Positions 34,952 through 49,900 of a stretch of DNA of 64,000 nt are shown piece by piece (the first letter of the stretch is position 1; every line of letters begins with the position of its first letter). The stretch is taken from assembly GCA_963680875.1 (NCBI GenBank), contig OY804576.1:78683668-78747667 (forward strand), read 5' to 3'. The notes beneath the pieces were generated by a model. It had not been told where the DNA came from. It made no database searches and worked only from the letters and a program-made list of their open reading frames with translations. Made by a program: the position numbers and the translations under genes. This DNA is from Bathymodiolus brooksi (lineage: Eukaryota > Mollusca > Bivalvia > Mytilida > Modiolidae).

Positions 34952-37900
34952 GTGTGTATGAGAAGTGCTTAAATTCTCTTCATCTTGTCAAATATCCTAT
35001 AGTTTACAGTTATTCTCAAAACATAGTCCATTTTAAAGTTTCAATACCTTTGTACTCTGTATTTTTTGTGACACTAGTGGAGCAAAAAATGCTTACCCTT
35101 ATGGAGCACCTGAGTTCACTCCCGGATTTTAGTGGGGTTCGTGTTACTTGATCTTTAGTGTTATGTGTATGTTTTGTAGATTGTTGTTTGTCCTTTTGTT
35201 CTTTTTATTTTGGCCATTGTGTTGTCTGTCCTTCTTCGATTTACGGATTCTGATTGCCCCTTTGGTATATTCAAATTCTTCTTACTGTTATAAATTTTGA
35301 TCTGTCGTTGAAATAACTTTTGTTAAGACAAGCCAGTATCATTAAATTCCGTTTCTTTTAGTGTACATACAGAATTCAGATATATAAAGTTAAATGTATG
35401 AGTAATATATAATATATGTAATACCTAATTATTATTGGGGCCCGGGTAGTTAGATTACCTAGCAACTCATACAAGCCTATCACCAATACGACGTGGGTTC
35501 GTGCCTGGCTTTGTAAATTACAAAAAGGGTGCACTCGACTCACAGCCACAAATGATAAAGCTTACCAGTTGTTTGCCCATGGGCCATGGTCATTGGTTCT
35601 TTCCGGGTATTCCGGCTTCTTCCACCACTAAAACTGGTCACCATGATATAGCTGAAATATTGCTGAAAGTGGCATTAAACACAATAAATCAAATCCTAAT
35701 TATAATTATGTTACAGGTAGTGATGATATACCAGATAACCAGGAATTAATCTTAAAAAATAGGTAAGTTAATAGTGTAAGAAATGATATTTTTTGTATGT
35801 GAAAATAAATTACAATTCTTTCACCTATTTAAAGTCAAATTTCGTCTTTGCGCTAACCCACTTGCCAGAAGCCCGAGACAAGTAAAACTGGATTCTGACA
35901 AGTGAAAACTATGGAATAATTTGTTTGAATAAATATGATTTTTTTCTAAATTTGGTTTTCGGGCAAGTTGGTGAAAAACATTTTGGCAAAGACTAAAATA
36001 TTATTTTGTAATTAATATTATTTTTCTTTTAATGCAAGTTTGATTAGAAGAAAATATTCTAAAAATTATCGATTTTAGTATATTTTTTAATTAATTGGGT
36101 AATTTTATTATTTTTATTGATAATTTTATTTAATATTAATTATTATTAATTGAAGGTTATACTGTGACAGCTACAAAATGCTGATTTGTTTTATTTTAAC
36201 AGAAAGAAACTTGCAGTTGGTGGAAGAAAAATGAGGCCTGTGATAGATAACAAAAATTGTCAAAGAACATTAGTAAGCCATTGACCAACATTCATGCTTA
36301 AATCGCTAACATATGAGTTTGTTGCTTATATTTTACCTTTGAAAAATAAATACTGATAAAAAATTAAATGTACTTTAAAGTAATATGAATGGCAAATATC
36401 GTGGAATTTTTGGATTAAATATTTTCACTTAATTTTAACTAAAATCAACTGCATAACATTAAAAATCCGCACAAAAGCAGATTTTAAGAGCAAATCGCAA
36501 AATATTCAACAGCAGATAATTCTGTTTTCCCCTACAGTAATGCAAATAATATGCGTGTGATGCAAGATTTGAACTCTTTCGGGGAGATTATCGCTCATGC
36601 GCACTGTTCAGTTGATGAAAAAAAATGTCGGATGCAAGTAAAAATATATTCCGTGTTTACCACATAAGAATAATTGCACCAAAAAAAATGGTTCACACAA
36701 CATGAAACCGACAGATTCCTCAATAATCATTGTCAGGAATGTGTGCGTACTTACCTCAGCATCCATGATTGTTTATCTTTTCGTCATGATCGGCAATCAT
36801 CGGAACAAAACAACCGAAAGTTAATCAGTCTCCACAACAATGGCGAGGACGATAAACATGCACACAGATTTGCAGATTTCTAATTGTTGGGAACATATTT
36901 CGACTTGAAACATGCATGCATAGCTTAGTAAAGGTACTGCCGTATTCCAAATTGAATGCTCAGGTAAAAAATTTCTTCACCCAAAACTGGTGTAATAATA
37001 CCGGTACTTTAATTTATTTAGAAAAAATTCCAAAAGATTACTGTCTTAATTAAAATCATTGGGAATTTATTTCTTTAATAGAGGGTTAGGAGTTAAGGTA
37101 ATGGTGTCTAACGACACTTTCAACAATATTTCAGTTATATCATGGCGGTCAGTTTTATTAGTGAAGGAAACCGGAGAAAACCACCGACCTGTTGCAAGTT
37201 ACTGACAATCTTTATCCATAATGTTGTATCGAGTACACCTCGCCTGAGCGGTATTCGAATTCGCAATATTATTGGTAATAGGAACTGATTGCGGATGCTA
37301 GTTGTAAATCCAACTACTATATGACCACCACGACCCCCTAATCTCCCCGAATGTATTATTGAAGTTTATCAACGCTTTCATTGATATTCCATTTATATCA
37401 TGGTGGTCAGTTTCATGAATGGAGGGAACCGCGATGCCACTCGAAGTCACTAACAAACTTCATCACATTATTTTGTATCAAGTACACCTTGCCATAGGCA
37501 GAAAATGAACTTTCTTGGCGATATTCATTGATTGCTTAAATAGAAGTCTTAACTATACCATACAATTGCAGCACCGAAAATCTCTTCACTGCATTTAAAT
37601 TTTATAATGACGACAAAGCCATCATATAGTTGTGAAAAACAGAATTCCAAATTCTTAATCAGTGAATGTCTGCTTAACTGCTGACACTGATACTGACTAA
37701 TTTATTTTCATATGCAGCAAAACCTCTATATAATTCCACCATACGTTCAGCTGCATTGTCTTTGAGGGGGCCATCGTAGTCTTGATCATATGGCAGTTAG
37801 ATTTACAACTACCCTCTGCAATCAGTGCATATCACCATTACAGTTGTGAGTTTGAACCCCGTTCATGGCAAGGTGTACTCGATACAACATTATGTCAGTG

Positions 37901-40900
37901 ACTTGTGACAGGTCGATGATGTTCTCCGGCCACTCCAGTTTCCTCCACCAATAAAACTGACCGCCATGACATAACTGAAATATTGTTGAAAGTGGCATTA
38001 AGCACCATAAAACCTGCATTGTTGGGTTATAACATGTTTAGTGGTAGATTGAGTTAAGTAGAAAACAAAAAGTGAATGATGGTATTAATAGTCTGCTTTT
38101 TCACCTGTGATTGCAATACCAGAAATTTCATATATCTAGATTTAAAGCATGTAAGCCATCCAACAGTAAAACTAAAACCTATTATATTCATTATACCCTC
38201 GCTCCCCGAAGGGGGAGGGGGGTATACTGTTTTACCTCTGTCCTTCCATCCGTCCAAGACATTTTTCGTCGCATTTTTCTCAGCAACTATCTATGGCAGA
38301 AATCTGATGTTTGGTCACAAGCGTCATTTATGTATACCATATTGTGGGTAGCGTTTTTGGACCCGTCAGATTTCTACTTCCTGTTTGCCGACTAAGTTGG
38401 TTTTTATACACATTGAACATATATGCACATTTTTCGTCACATTTTTCTCAGCAACTATTGATGGCAGAGATCTGATATTTGGTCACAAGCTTCATATAGG
38501 TACCATATATCGTGGGAAGCATTTTTTGACCCGTCAGATTCCTACTTCCTGTTTGCCGAAGAGTGGGGGTATCATAAGTGAGCATTAGCTCACAGTTCAT
38601 CTTGCTTTGTTCCTTAAATATTTTGCCTTTTCTTTTATAATTATTGATTATTTATTTATTTTTATTTTTTTGTAGAAATCTCGAAATAAAATTGTGGGTC
38701 ATAAGACTACTCCATTAAAAAGAAATCCTACAGAAACAATGCAGTCTCTTAAAAGACAAAGTAATTGTAAGACAAAGAAACAAAAACAACTTTCACAAAA
38801 CACAAAGCAACAGAACCAATCTCAGAATAAAAAGAAAATTACAAAGTTCACCTGGCCTGAGATTGACAACGATGGCTCTCAACCAGACATAGAAATTTTT
38901 AGAAAAGATGAAGGAATGACATGTATGTACTTTAATTACTATTATTATTTTATTTCCTTCCATAATAGAGTCCATTGCCATGCAGATTGAGGGATATATA
39001 ATATATATGGCCCACTTTAAATTATTAGAATGGCTAAAATTTCTACATTTTAGATAGGAATGTGGTAATATATTAATTGTAACATGAATGCTTTCTTTTC
39101 CTTTGATCTTTTTATGGTTTATATACCAGAATGTAAGCAACAACTAAGAACTATGAAATAATACACGGCTTCATGTTACAAATCATTTATAACTTGTAGT
39201 TAGTAAGAAAGGATGTTGTATGATATTGAGTTGTTATAAGTGTTTAACTCACATTCATGAAATTTAAAATATGCAACTGTTAACAATTACAGTCTTTTTG
39301 AAATCTCTGGTTTACAGATTTATATAATTGGAAAGATATTATATACATGGTTGATTGATGGAGTGAGTGAGTGATTGTTGTTTGATGCCAAATGTATGAG
39401 CAATTTTTCAGTTATATCAAGGAGAGAACAAGTTACATTTGATGAGATGATAATGATGTCTGCTTTGTACAAGACCAACTCGCTGAGTTGAATTTTTATA
39501 GTGCTATCTCACTGAAACAACAGTCCACGGGTAGACATGTTGCTCCACATTGGACACATTATCCTAATTCTGAGCCAACCAGTCTTTGCAGAGAAGCAAC
39601 AAATATCAATTTTATAGTCTTTGTTTTGACCAGAACAGGATTTCTTGATAGAATATTAACAATCAAAAATAGTTATAAGAATAGAATAAATAGCTGGCAA
39701 CTGAAGATTCACTCTATTACCTTTAGGGCAGCAGAAAATATCTTTCCTGTTACCAAAAATGCACCAAGAATATACATATAAAGGTCCTATTCATAGAGAG
39801 ACTTACAGAGGTATTTATTTACATACAAAGCAACACAGCCATTTTACAAACCACTCCCATTAAGAATAATGTCAAACCTTTTTACCCAGTGGTAGATTAA
39901 TAACCGATAAATAATATCAGATCTCAGATTTTGAGAATTTATTCAAACTTACTTATCATATGGAACCTCTTGAAATAATTTAAATATTTTTATACGGCCG
40001 TCTTTAAGACGGGACGTATTATGGTATACCAATGTCCGACTGTCCATCCGTCTGTCCGTCCGTTTCACATGTCACGCTCTAACTTAAGAACCCCTTGGCC
40101 AATTCACTTCAAATTTCACAGAGTTATTGGAATTGATGGTCTTACGGTCAGTATACTTATGAGACTTTATTCATCAAATTGTAGGCGATTTATCGTATGT
40201 CGCGCTGTAAATTGAGAACCTCTTTGCCAATTCACTTCAAACTTCGTACTGTTATTGGAATTGATAGTCTTTACTGATTTCTCAAAAAATGTGTCGTATT
40301 ACTATGTTTAAATGATTTTTTTTTCAACTTTGGGGATTAACATGGAGCTTTTAGTTGATTGAAGAAGAGAGGATGAATAGCATTAGATTATTTGGATTTG
40401 TTTGCAATATATGTGTATAGTTGTTGTTTTTTGTCAATACAAAAGGTATGTCAAACTGTTATAGTGTTTTATTTCAACATAAATATTGTATAAATGTTCC
40501 AATTCATGTTTATGGTGCAGCTGTTGGTGAAATTTAGATTTTTCATTCAAGAGTTATGGGAAAGAAAGTCTTTACAAATATTGTATGAATGTTGACGACG
40601 GGCGTATCATGCGCTCTTGGCGCAGCTGTTTATTTATGTAAAGCTTCCTCAGAAATACATTGTATAGTTCTTTTTAAATGGATTTTCTATTTCTCATGAA
40701 TTCTTCAACTAAAGCCTTAGATTTGGAGAATCTAGCCACACTTTTTTGCAAACAACATTTCATATATAGATAAACATAAAATATTTTCTTAATATGCAGC
40801 TTTCTCCGGATACGTAGACATGCCTTTCACGTTTTTATATTTGTAATGAAAATATGGCTTCCTTTTCATGGTGCTTTCATATATTTGGTTACATTTTAAT

Positions 40901-43900
40901 TTGTTTAAAAAAATCACAAATTTAGAGAATTGTTTTGCATTTTGTCGTAAGCAAATTATCCTGAAAACCACTTTCATATTGTTGGGTTTCTTGGAATTTA
41001 AATATTGAATTATTGTTGTTTAAGGTCAAATGTGGAGTATTTCAGGATTACAGGTCAAATAAAATACTGGGGCCGTCGTGGCCGTGATCGTATGGTAGTT
41101 GGATTTATAACTACCTATGCTATCAGTGCCTATCACCTCTAACGTGAGTTTGAATCCCGCTGAGGGGAGGTGCACTTGATACAACATTATGTGATAAAGT
41201 TTGTCAGTGACTTGCGACAGATTGTCTCCTGGTACCCTGGTTTCCTCCACCAATAAAACTGACTGCCACGATATAACTGAAATATTGTTGCAAGTGGCAT
41301 TAACACCATACACCTAAACCATAAAATACTTTCAGGAAGAATTGGTTCATTTTATTTGTAATACCTTTAACTAGGATTAAATGTGTATTTTAGAAGGTAT
41401 TATTAACTGGTTGATAATTTTGATTGCATCTGCAATAGGCAAGGGTCATATATTTTATGATTTGTCTTCATCATTTAAGAATGTGTTGTCTGCTTTTGAG
41501 ATCATTGTGAAATAACACCAGATGAGTTCTGTTTAGAACAAAATTTTAAGATGTATTTCAATAACTGCATATAAGGAGTGAGTGATTACTGAAATGTAGT
41601 GGAAAAAAAGGAACATTTTAGAAATACACAACTTAGCACTTCTATCTTTATAAACACATTATATTTTAGTTGATTTAAATTATAAAATCATAAGTACCAG
41701 TTTATGATAATGAAAATAACTTTTATCATTAAGCCATACTAATATGAAGAGCTTGCACAAAGTAGTCAATATCAGTAAGGTATAGTATTAAGTATACATT
41801 GTCAAAATCTTGTCTCTGTGTATGTGAAGAGATGCCTTTTCATTTTTTTTGTATTATTGGTAAGATATTCAAAGATTCAGTGATAAGTCTAAGTGTAGCC
41901 TCTTAAAAAACAATGTTTCTATTTTCAGTTGTAAAAATAATAAAACATTTTGACATTATTTACAAAGAAAAGGAAGTTTTACAAGTATTTGTTTGTGTAA
42001 CTCTTTCCAGGAAAGATTTCTTCACCTTTGTTAAATATTAGTGCAGAAGAGATTGAAGAAGATACTAGTGAAGAAGACAGTGAAGATTATACTTATACCT
42101 GGGTGACAGCAACAAACACAAAAAGTCACGAGGGACAGTCTACTGTCCTTAGTCCTAAATTTGCAAGTAATTCTAGCCAACCTAATTCTACACTGGTGGC
42201 AATGGGCACTTCTAAGACAAGAACAGGCAAATTAAAACTCCCTGAGAGTAAGTATCTTTACAATTGTTGTATACAGTCAAAATATGAATTGAGTCCTTTT
42301 TAGAGGTCACCCTTTTCTTTGTCTCCAATGTGCCCTCTTAATACAGGTTTGACTGCAGTATGTTTTACTCTGTTTATCTAGGGTAGCTTATGATTAGTTA
42401 ATTGGTGTTTATTATCAGTTAGAAATGTTTTATTTACTAGATCATGATTACCAGACATTGCTGGAGGAAAAGCCAGACAGATGTAATGAACAGACTGATA
42501 AAATCCTGGCCTTGGATATATGTTTTTTAGACACCTTAACAGTTGATGTGCTTATTAGAGCACAATTTCAAGTCAGTGTTGTGTAAATCTTGAGGTCAGA
42601 AATCAGCGACCTTTATCACTTGACTTGGCCACCAAGGCCCCTTTTACTTTTATTGCGGTTATATATACCATAGCCGACTCTTCAAGGAAATAGCAATATA
42701 AGTGTTTGGGCTGTCATGGCCTCGATCGTAGGGTACCGGTAGTTAGATTTACACTACCTCTGCAATAAGTGCATATCACCACTATTGTGAGTTTGATACA
42801 ACGTTTTGTAATAAAATTTGATAGTGACTAATGACAGGTTGATGATTTTCTCCAGATACTTGGATTACCTCAACCAACATAGCTGACTGCCATGATAGCT
42901 GTTGGAAGTGGCTTTAAATACCTATAACTTATAACCCTCAATGATTTCAGTGATAGACACTTCTGAATCAGCAATTTCCTATAAAACAATGTTACAGTTT
43001 GTGAAGATTTGAAATTCTATTGTACATTTATTTCTGTAAGGTAGCTCATGCAAAATTTAATAAGAATCTTGAAAGTAATCAGTATTTTTGTTTTATTATT
43101 ATTATTTATTTATTTTCAGTTACATTCATTCCAATTGTACTTTTTCAACAACTTTTTGATAAAATTCAACTTTTATGAAGTATATGTTAAAATATAAATA
43201 AATCTCTTTGGTTACTGTGGAAAAACACACAATATACTCTGTATTTCAATTCGAAATATAGAATAATAATTTCCTTAAAAAACTGTACATGTACAAGTAT
43301 AAGTCATTTATAGTGTTTTTGGCCATATTTTGTACACACACTTGTCATACAAATTATAATCTGTACAAAATTATTACAGTACAAATATTTACTTACATAA
43401 TATTTACAATAATGTAACAATATTTGAACTTTTGCAGAGAATCTTACCAAGTCTATAACAATGCATGACCCATCAGTAAATGAATTTCTTGATAAAGACA
43501 AAGACGGTATTTCAATCAACCAGAAGTGGAACTCAACAATTCAGAAAAATGCCCAAAATATCAAAGAATGTGGGTTTCCTGTAGATGTGTCCTCAATAAA
43601 GTTGTGTCAGAGTGGTTCTAGTAAGTTTCTATCTGTTCAAGCATTTGTTCATTCTATTTGTATACAAGTTTTATAAATATGGATTATTTTTTTTAATTCC
43701 ATGTTCTATGTACACATTCTTCCATTTGGAGTTTTTTGTTGTAATCAGATATTTTATATTTTGAATAATGTCTTGCATAAATGTTGCATCTCTGTTGGGC
43801 AAATTGAAGAACTGAAATGATTTTGATTAAATTGTGTTCATCGTTTAATATCCCTACCATCCCTATATTAGTCTGATATTAAAACTGAAAAAAAATGTAT

Positions 43901-46900
43901 AAGATATTATTGTATTTTATGAAGTTCTGATATTATATACAGTTTTGAACAACCTAGCATATTTTATACCCTCACCAATGAAGTTGCAAAGGGATATAGT
44001 AATGTTACCATCTGTCCTTCCATAACATCCTTGTGAACACTCTAGAATCAACATCCTTCAATGGATTTTGACCAAACTTGGTACATACTTAGTTCTTAAG
44101 AGAATCTGAAACCCTATTGATTTTCGGGTTAAATTTAGGCGAGGGGATACGCCATGCTTTGCGTTGCCCTGTTACATTTAAAATAAAATAAATTAGACTT
44201 TGTTGATAAATAAAATTTAAATCTGGTAAATTGTATTTTTGTTTATTATGAACATTGTTTTTTTTATCACTCATTCTCAGCAAATCGGGACAATTAGAAA
44301 AAAAATATACTTTGAAAAAAAATATTGTGCAATCCGACTTAACTATGTGCAAATATTTTATAAATATATGATGTAAAAGGAACCTAAGTGGTTCATATGC
44401 CTGTAAAAAAAAGTACCACCATTCAGAACTAGGGGTCCCCTTTTCCGACAAAACAGATACGTTACAGTCCTGCATTTTTCCTTTAGCAAATAAATTCTCA
44501 TTAAAAGTAAAACTGGTGCAATTTTTCATCTGAAAATATTCTACAGGTACTGAAAGTTTTATAAAAAGTATTATACCTAAAGGATAGAAATTGAAAAGTT
44601 GAATTTTTGTTCAAGAATTTAAACCTTGGTCTAAATACAACAGCTCGGAGAAATAAGAGTAATAATTAGTTGCTCTCTAAGAAAAATATATCAAGATATT
44701 GCTACAATTATGTTCAAATTTCAATATTTGGCCATTGCTTTTGCAAATGTGTAATATATTTTTCGATTATTTATACCTTTTGTCATTATTTTAGCATGGA
44801 AATAAACTGATATGAAAATTAACGTATCTGTTGCAAAATAGATATAAATATGAGAACGCTTTAATATGTTGTGGAACTAATTATCTATAAACTTTAAACA
44901 TTGCTAACTTTAATAAAGACGGAGACATCAAATTTAATGTATGAAATACATATTAGACTTCGAAAAATTCAACAAAATCAATAACAATAATAAACGTAAC
45001 GTATCTGTTTAATATATGCCACTTCAATGATTGTCACCACGAGTATCTCCAAACTTTTCAAATGATCATCAAACTTTTTATTCTTTACTTCGGTTCCATT
45101 TTCCGGTGACTGTAGAGTTTTTTTTATTTAACTACACAAGACATCAGTACGATCAACCCTAAAGACATTAGGTTTGAGAGGCCACTTAAAAAACTGTTTA
45201 CTGTTATTCAGAAAAGAAATATATATGGTTTCATCTAATTTGTAGTAACAAATGACTTTTCCAATATACCAACTGCCTTGGTATATCACTGCTACATAAC
45301 CATTTTAAAATATTTCAACTTCATGTACATAGTTATTCCCAAGATCGACTTTCTTAGAAATCAGTGATTCTGTGGATACCACATAATTCATTACTATTTC
45401 AACATGTTGAAGAGATAGATGATGTTCTGTCCTCCCATCACATACAATGCCACCTCTTTATAGCTTACAATAGCAGGGTGTACCACACATCTATATTTTA
45501 TGCCGTCAGTCGGAGCATACCGCATGTAGCCTCATGGTCCTTGAAACTGCTTTCCTTACTAGCAAAGTATTCTGTGGCGGAATTGTACTCTTAAGTAGAA
45601 CACATATGAAATTGCTACCTCATTCTTAATGGCCCAATTATGAATCAATGTTCTTGCTTAACTGTCTGTGAGCGGTTTACAAGTGCTCATAATGGGATAT
45701 GACATTTATTTCCCGTTCGTTCTGTTTGTTGGTTGTGTTGAGCATTTCATGACTTTTTTATATTCCCGGACTGCATGTATTTCACGATAATTCCAATAAA
45801 ATTCGGTATTATTATTGTTACCTTTATTTATAAATCACTTAAAAATAACAATTTTGTTGTAGGAACACGATTTATTTTACAAAAAACTTTGTGGAATTGA
45901 GCAATTGTTCAAAGCATATAACAAATACGTTACCATGAGAAACAGATACGATACTCAATGTTAAAAACCTGAATTACAACAATTTTCAAACATTTTAATC
46001 GATTTTAATGAATTGATCTAATATATATTTCATATTCATATGTTTGACTAAATAATATCAATATATGAACACAAAAATATTGAATTATCCAAATCAAAAA
46101 CATCAAGAGTAGTAACCTAATTTAAAACATGTTGACTTTTATTTGTATTTAAAAATTGTCCCTCAAAAACTTTTTGTATTGCCGGAAACGTTTACTCGAT
46201 CATAAAAATGACCATGAAAAAAATCAAAGCAAGTAGCATGTATGTCTAAATTCAAGAAATGTGCCAGTAATGCATCGCTACTCTAAACACGGTAATGTAT
46301 CTGTTGACAAAAATATTAAAAATCTTTAATATCAAATATGTTTTGTTTACAGAACATTTTCTGGTACTGAAAATAAAGATCAAAGATGCAAGAACATATT
46401 TATGCAATTATATGTATCTGATACAAGTAATTACTTTTAATACAGACAATATCATAGTAACATATCTGTTGAAAATTAACATAACAAAACCTTTTTCTGT
46501 TGAATCGTCTTTAATATGCATTTTTTTTATCATTATAACTAATCTTTTAATAATTTTGTTCAGTTTAAGGTAATAGAACAACTCATCAAAAACAAAGTAA
46601 ACTAGTCTTTTAATTGATCATCAGATAATTGTAAAGTCTATTTAAAAGTTGGTAGCGTATCTGGTCATAAAAATAGGGACATACAATCTCAAAATAGTGG
46701 TTTTATATCGTAACAAATTGCTTTGAAATAATATTAAATTTTTGCTGTCTGATTGGTCAGGGATTCAGAAAATGCAAAATTGTGACACATATTGTTAGCT
46801 TTGTAAATGGAATACACAATAGAAAAAACTACAAGTCATGAGGGACATTCATTTTTGTAAGAAATGATACATTATCACTTAACATTAGAGTAATTTTATT

Positions 46901-49900
46901 CTTCTTTGAAGTAAAATTTATGCATGTTTTTTGTTAAATATTGCCTTGGTGTTTGGGAAAATGACTACAGACATGATCATGGTGGATTTGGCCTTTAATA
47001 TTTCAAGGGACAATAAAATAGGCATTTGTCACAATTATCTGAGAATGAGTGTTATGTTGTTTTTACATGGAAAGTCAAGTAAAGAGAGATTCTCAATTTT
47101 TACCCAAGCTGAGTATTTTAAGTATCTTTACTTAATTGTACTTTATATAAACATCAGTTTGAGTAGGTTGAACTTAATCCTGGCCTTTTATATATAAACA
47201 GGGTATAAATTAATTCTTTTCACATTCAAGTAATTTTAAAGTATTGTTGTATATGTTTTTTATATATTGTAGAGAAAACTGGCATTCAGTTGAACCAAGA
47301 AACCACTCCAGATAAAGGCAAAATATTACAGTAAGTGGTGAAAAGTCAAATCTATATTTAGTCAAAATATTAAAGTAAGTGGTGAAAAGTCAAATCGATA
47401 TTTAGGCAAAATATTAAAGTAAGTGGTGAAAAGTCAAATCGATATTTAGGCAAAATATTAAAGTAAGTGGTGAAAAGTCAAATCGATATTTAGGCAAAAT
47501 ATTAAAGTAAGTGGTGAAAAGTCAAATCTATATTTTCTACTATTGTGTTTTGTTTTATTTTGCTTTATAAGTAAAGTATAAATAGCAAAATATTGACCAT
47601 ATGTGAAATTTATGAATACTGTTTGATTCTGCAGGCTTTTTATAGACAAAAATAAAACAATATGGTTTGTTAACTTACATTTTCTAAAGTTTACTTGTTT
47701 CTTTCAAAAAGTCCTAAATTGTTCCCATGACTTATCCATTCTGAAATAACCTTTGCCCTGGTGCACATGTACCCCAAGATAAATATCAATTTTAATCATT
47801 TAAAAATTAGGTGTAAAGAGTTAATAACATAGTTAATGTAACAAATTAAAGAAAGTTAACAATTTTGTTTTATTCATTTAAATCACCAAAATAATGTGAT
47901 CTATTTCAAAAGTATAAATTTCTACACTTTCTGTCAATTAATTGTGTGTAAGGTTTTTTTTTACCTTTTATTAAAATAAGTGCTTTCATTACAAAAGAAT
48001 TAAATCATATAATTTAAAACCATATAGGTCTGGATTAATAACCAAAGATTGTTTAACAATACAGATATTTTGCATTCACTTAAAATATTTAATTGTTATA
48101 AAAATAGGTATAGACAAGATAATCTGTATTTTTAGTTTTTTTTTTTTTCCAGCAAAGAACCATCCAGACCAAAGAAAACGAAAATAGGAGAGAAACATTT
48201 TAATTCTACTAAAATGTTTTTATCAGACCATATTGCTTTTGTGGATATGGTTCCAGAGATGTCAACTATTTATAAAGGTATTTTATATAAAATCAATAAT
48301 GATAAAACAATATTTGTCCTTTTATAAATATATAGTTATTATTTATATTTTAAGATGATTTTGGACCAATTTAGGGTCCTCAATTCATTTCAAGAATTTT
48401 ATTTTTATTAATGATTTATGACTTATTATTGTCATAATTTGATATTATTATGTCAACCAATTATGAATAATTTGTAAATATTTTTTTTTTTAAGATTGAA
48501 TTGTCTTTTAATTTTAATTTTATTAAAGAAATATATTATGACTGAAATTTTCAAAATTTTCTTCAAGTCTTAAACAGTCATTTGAACCAATTATGAATAT
48601 TATGAAAACAAAATAAATTCAGATTTAATTGTTTTTTAAATTTTAATAAGAAATATATTATGGCTGAAAATTTCACAATTTTTTTGAAGTCTTAAAACAG
48701 TGATTTTAATGCATGATATATATAATGTTGATATTTTACAGTTTCAGGGAAGACTGATGACAGTATTGAAGTAACGAGAGATAAATCACCATTTGTAAAA
48801 TTGTCTAAAGCAGAATCACCTATCACACCATTTATATCACCAAAGGTAATATCTTCAATATTTTAATTTGTAATAGTAATCACCTCTTTATACATAAAAA
48901 TAACAGTGGCATGCCATGTGTATAAATTTTACAAGAAGTGCACAGTTGATGTGAATGTGATTTGAGTGATTGTTTAAAAATATTTGAGTAAGATTAAATG
49001 GTTGATATTAAATTTTGTAATCCATTAATTACATAATTTAAAAAAAAAGAAGAAGAAATTAAATCGCTTATAGTTAACTACTCCAAAAACAAAGAACAAA
49101 GATAAGACAATGATGGAAGTTGACAGAAATCTATGTTCTGGATTGAAACAGACACACAAATACAGAAGGGTGAATAAGACTCCAAATCTCCCATCTTGAG
49201 AACTAGATTTCCAGCAAATGATGAAAAAAAAACCTTCGTAATTAACTTGAATGTAAAAAAGACCACTTTCACATCATATTTTCATTAAAAAAAAATCCAG
49301 TTCTGAATCCCTAATAAAATTAATTTTTATTCTTATTTATAGTTGTGTGTTTAAAACATTAGTTGTTGAAAATATAGATACATGAACATCATATTGGATC
49401 TTGTATATACATGTATATTTTTAATTTATGTTATCTGGGTAGCATAACCAATAATAGGGACAAATTTATCTGTGGTCTATAGTCCATATTACTCTTTACC
49501 ATAGGGAGGACTACAGTTTTAAATAGGGTTACTTTCCTATATGAAACTCTTAATTGTAGCTACATTTAAGTGGTTTACATATTGTAGAAATGATTTCATG
49601 TGGGTGTTGTAACATATTCATCTACAGAACAATCATTTTATTTATTGCAATGGATAAAAGCATAGAAATTAACTGGAAGTTAACAAAATATGGCAAGATT
49701 TTTAGCCTTTTCATTCTAAGACATGTTCACAGTATAATTGGGGAAAAAACCAGCTCAGATGTTACTCCATTATTGTATTTTTACGAAATGACATTTTCCT
49801 TTTATGTCTACAGAAAGATGACAATGAACAAGTCTTTACTAGTACCCCAACAAAAGATAAAGATCACAAAGTAAAAAAATTTCCTGAGGTAGGATTTAGC

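Noticed and set aside
39488..39781. 97-codon open frame
   Set aside because: Most of it overlaps the family 2 SINE; a related translation occurs in the copy at 55480.
45364..45594. 76-codon open frame in the long intron of the nuclear-type gene
   Set aside because: No matching splice phase or family motif; could be an old element fragment, but this is not supportable.
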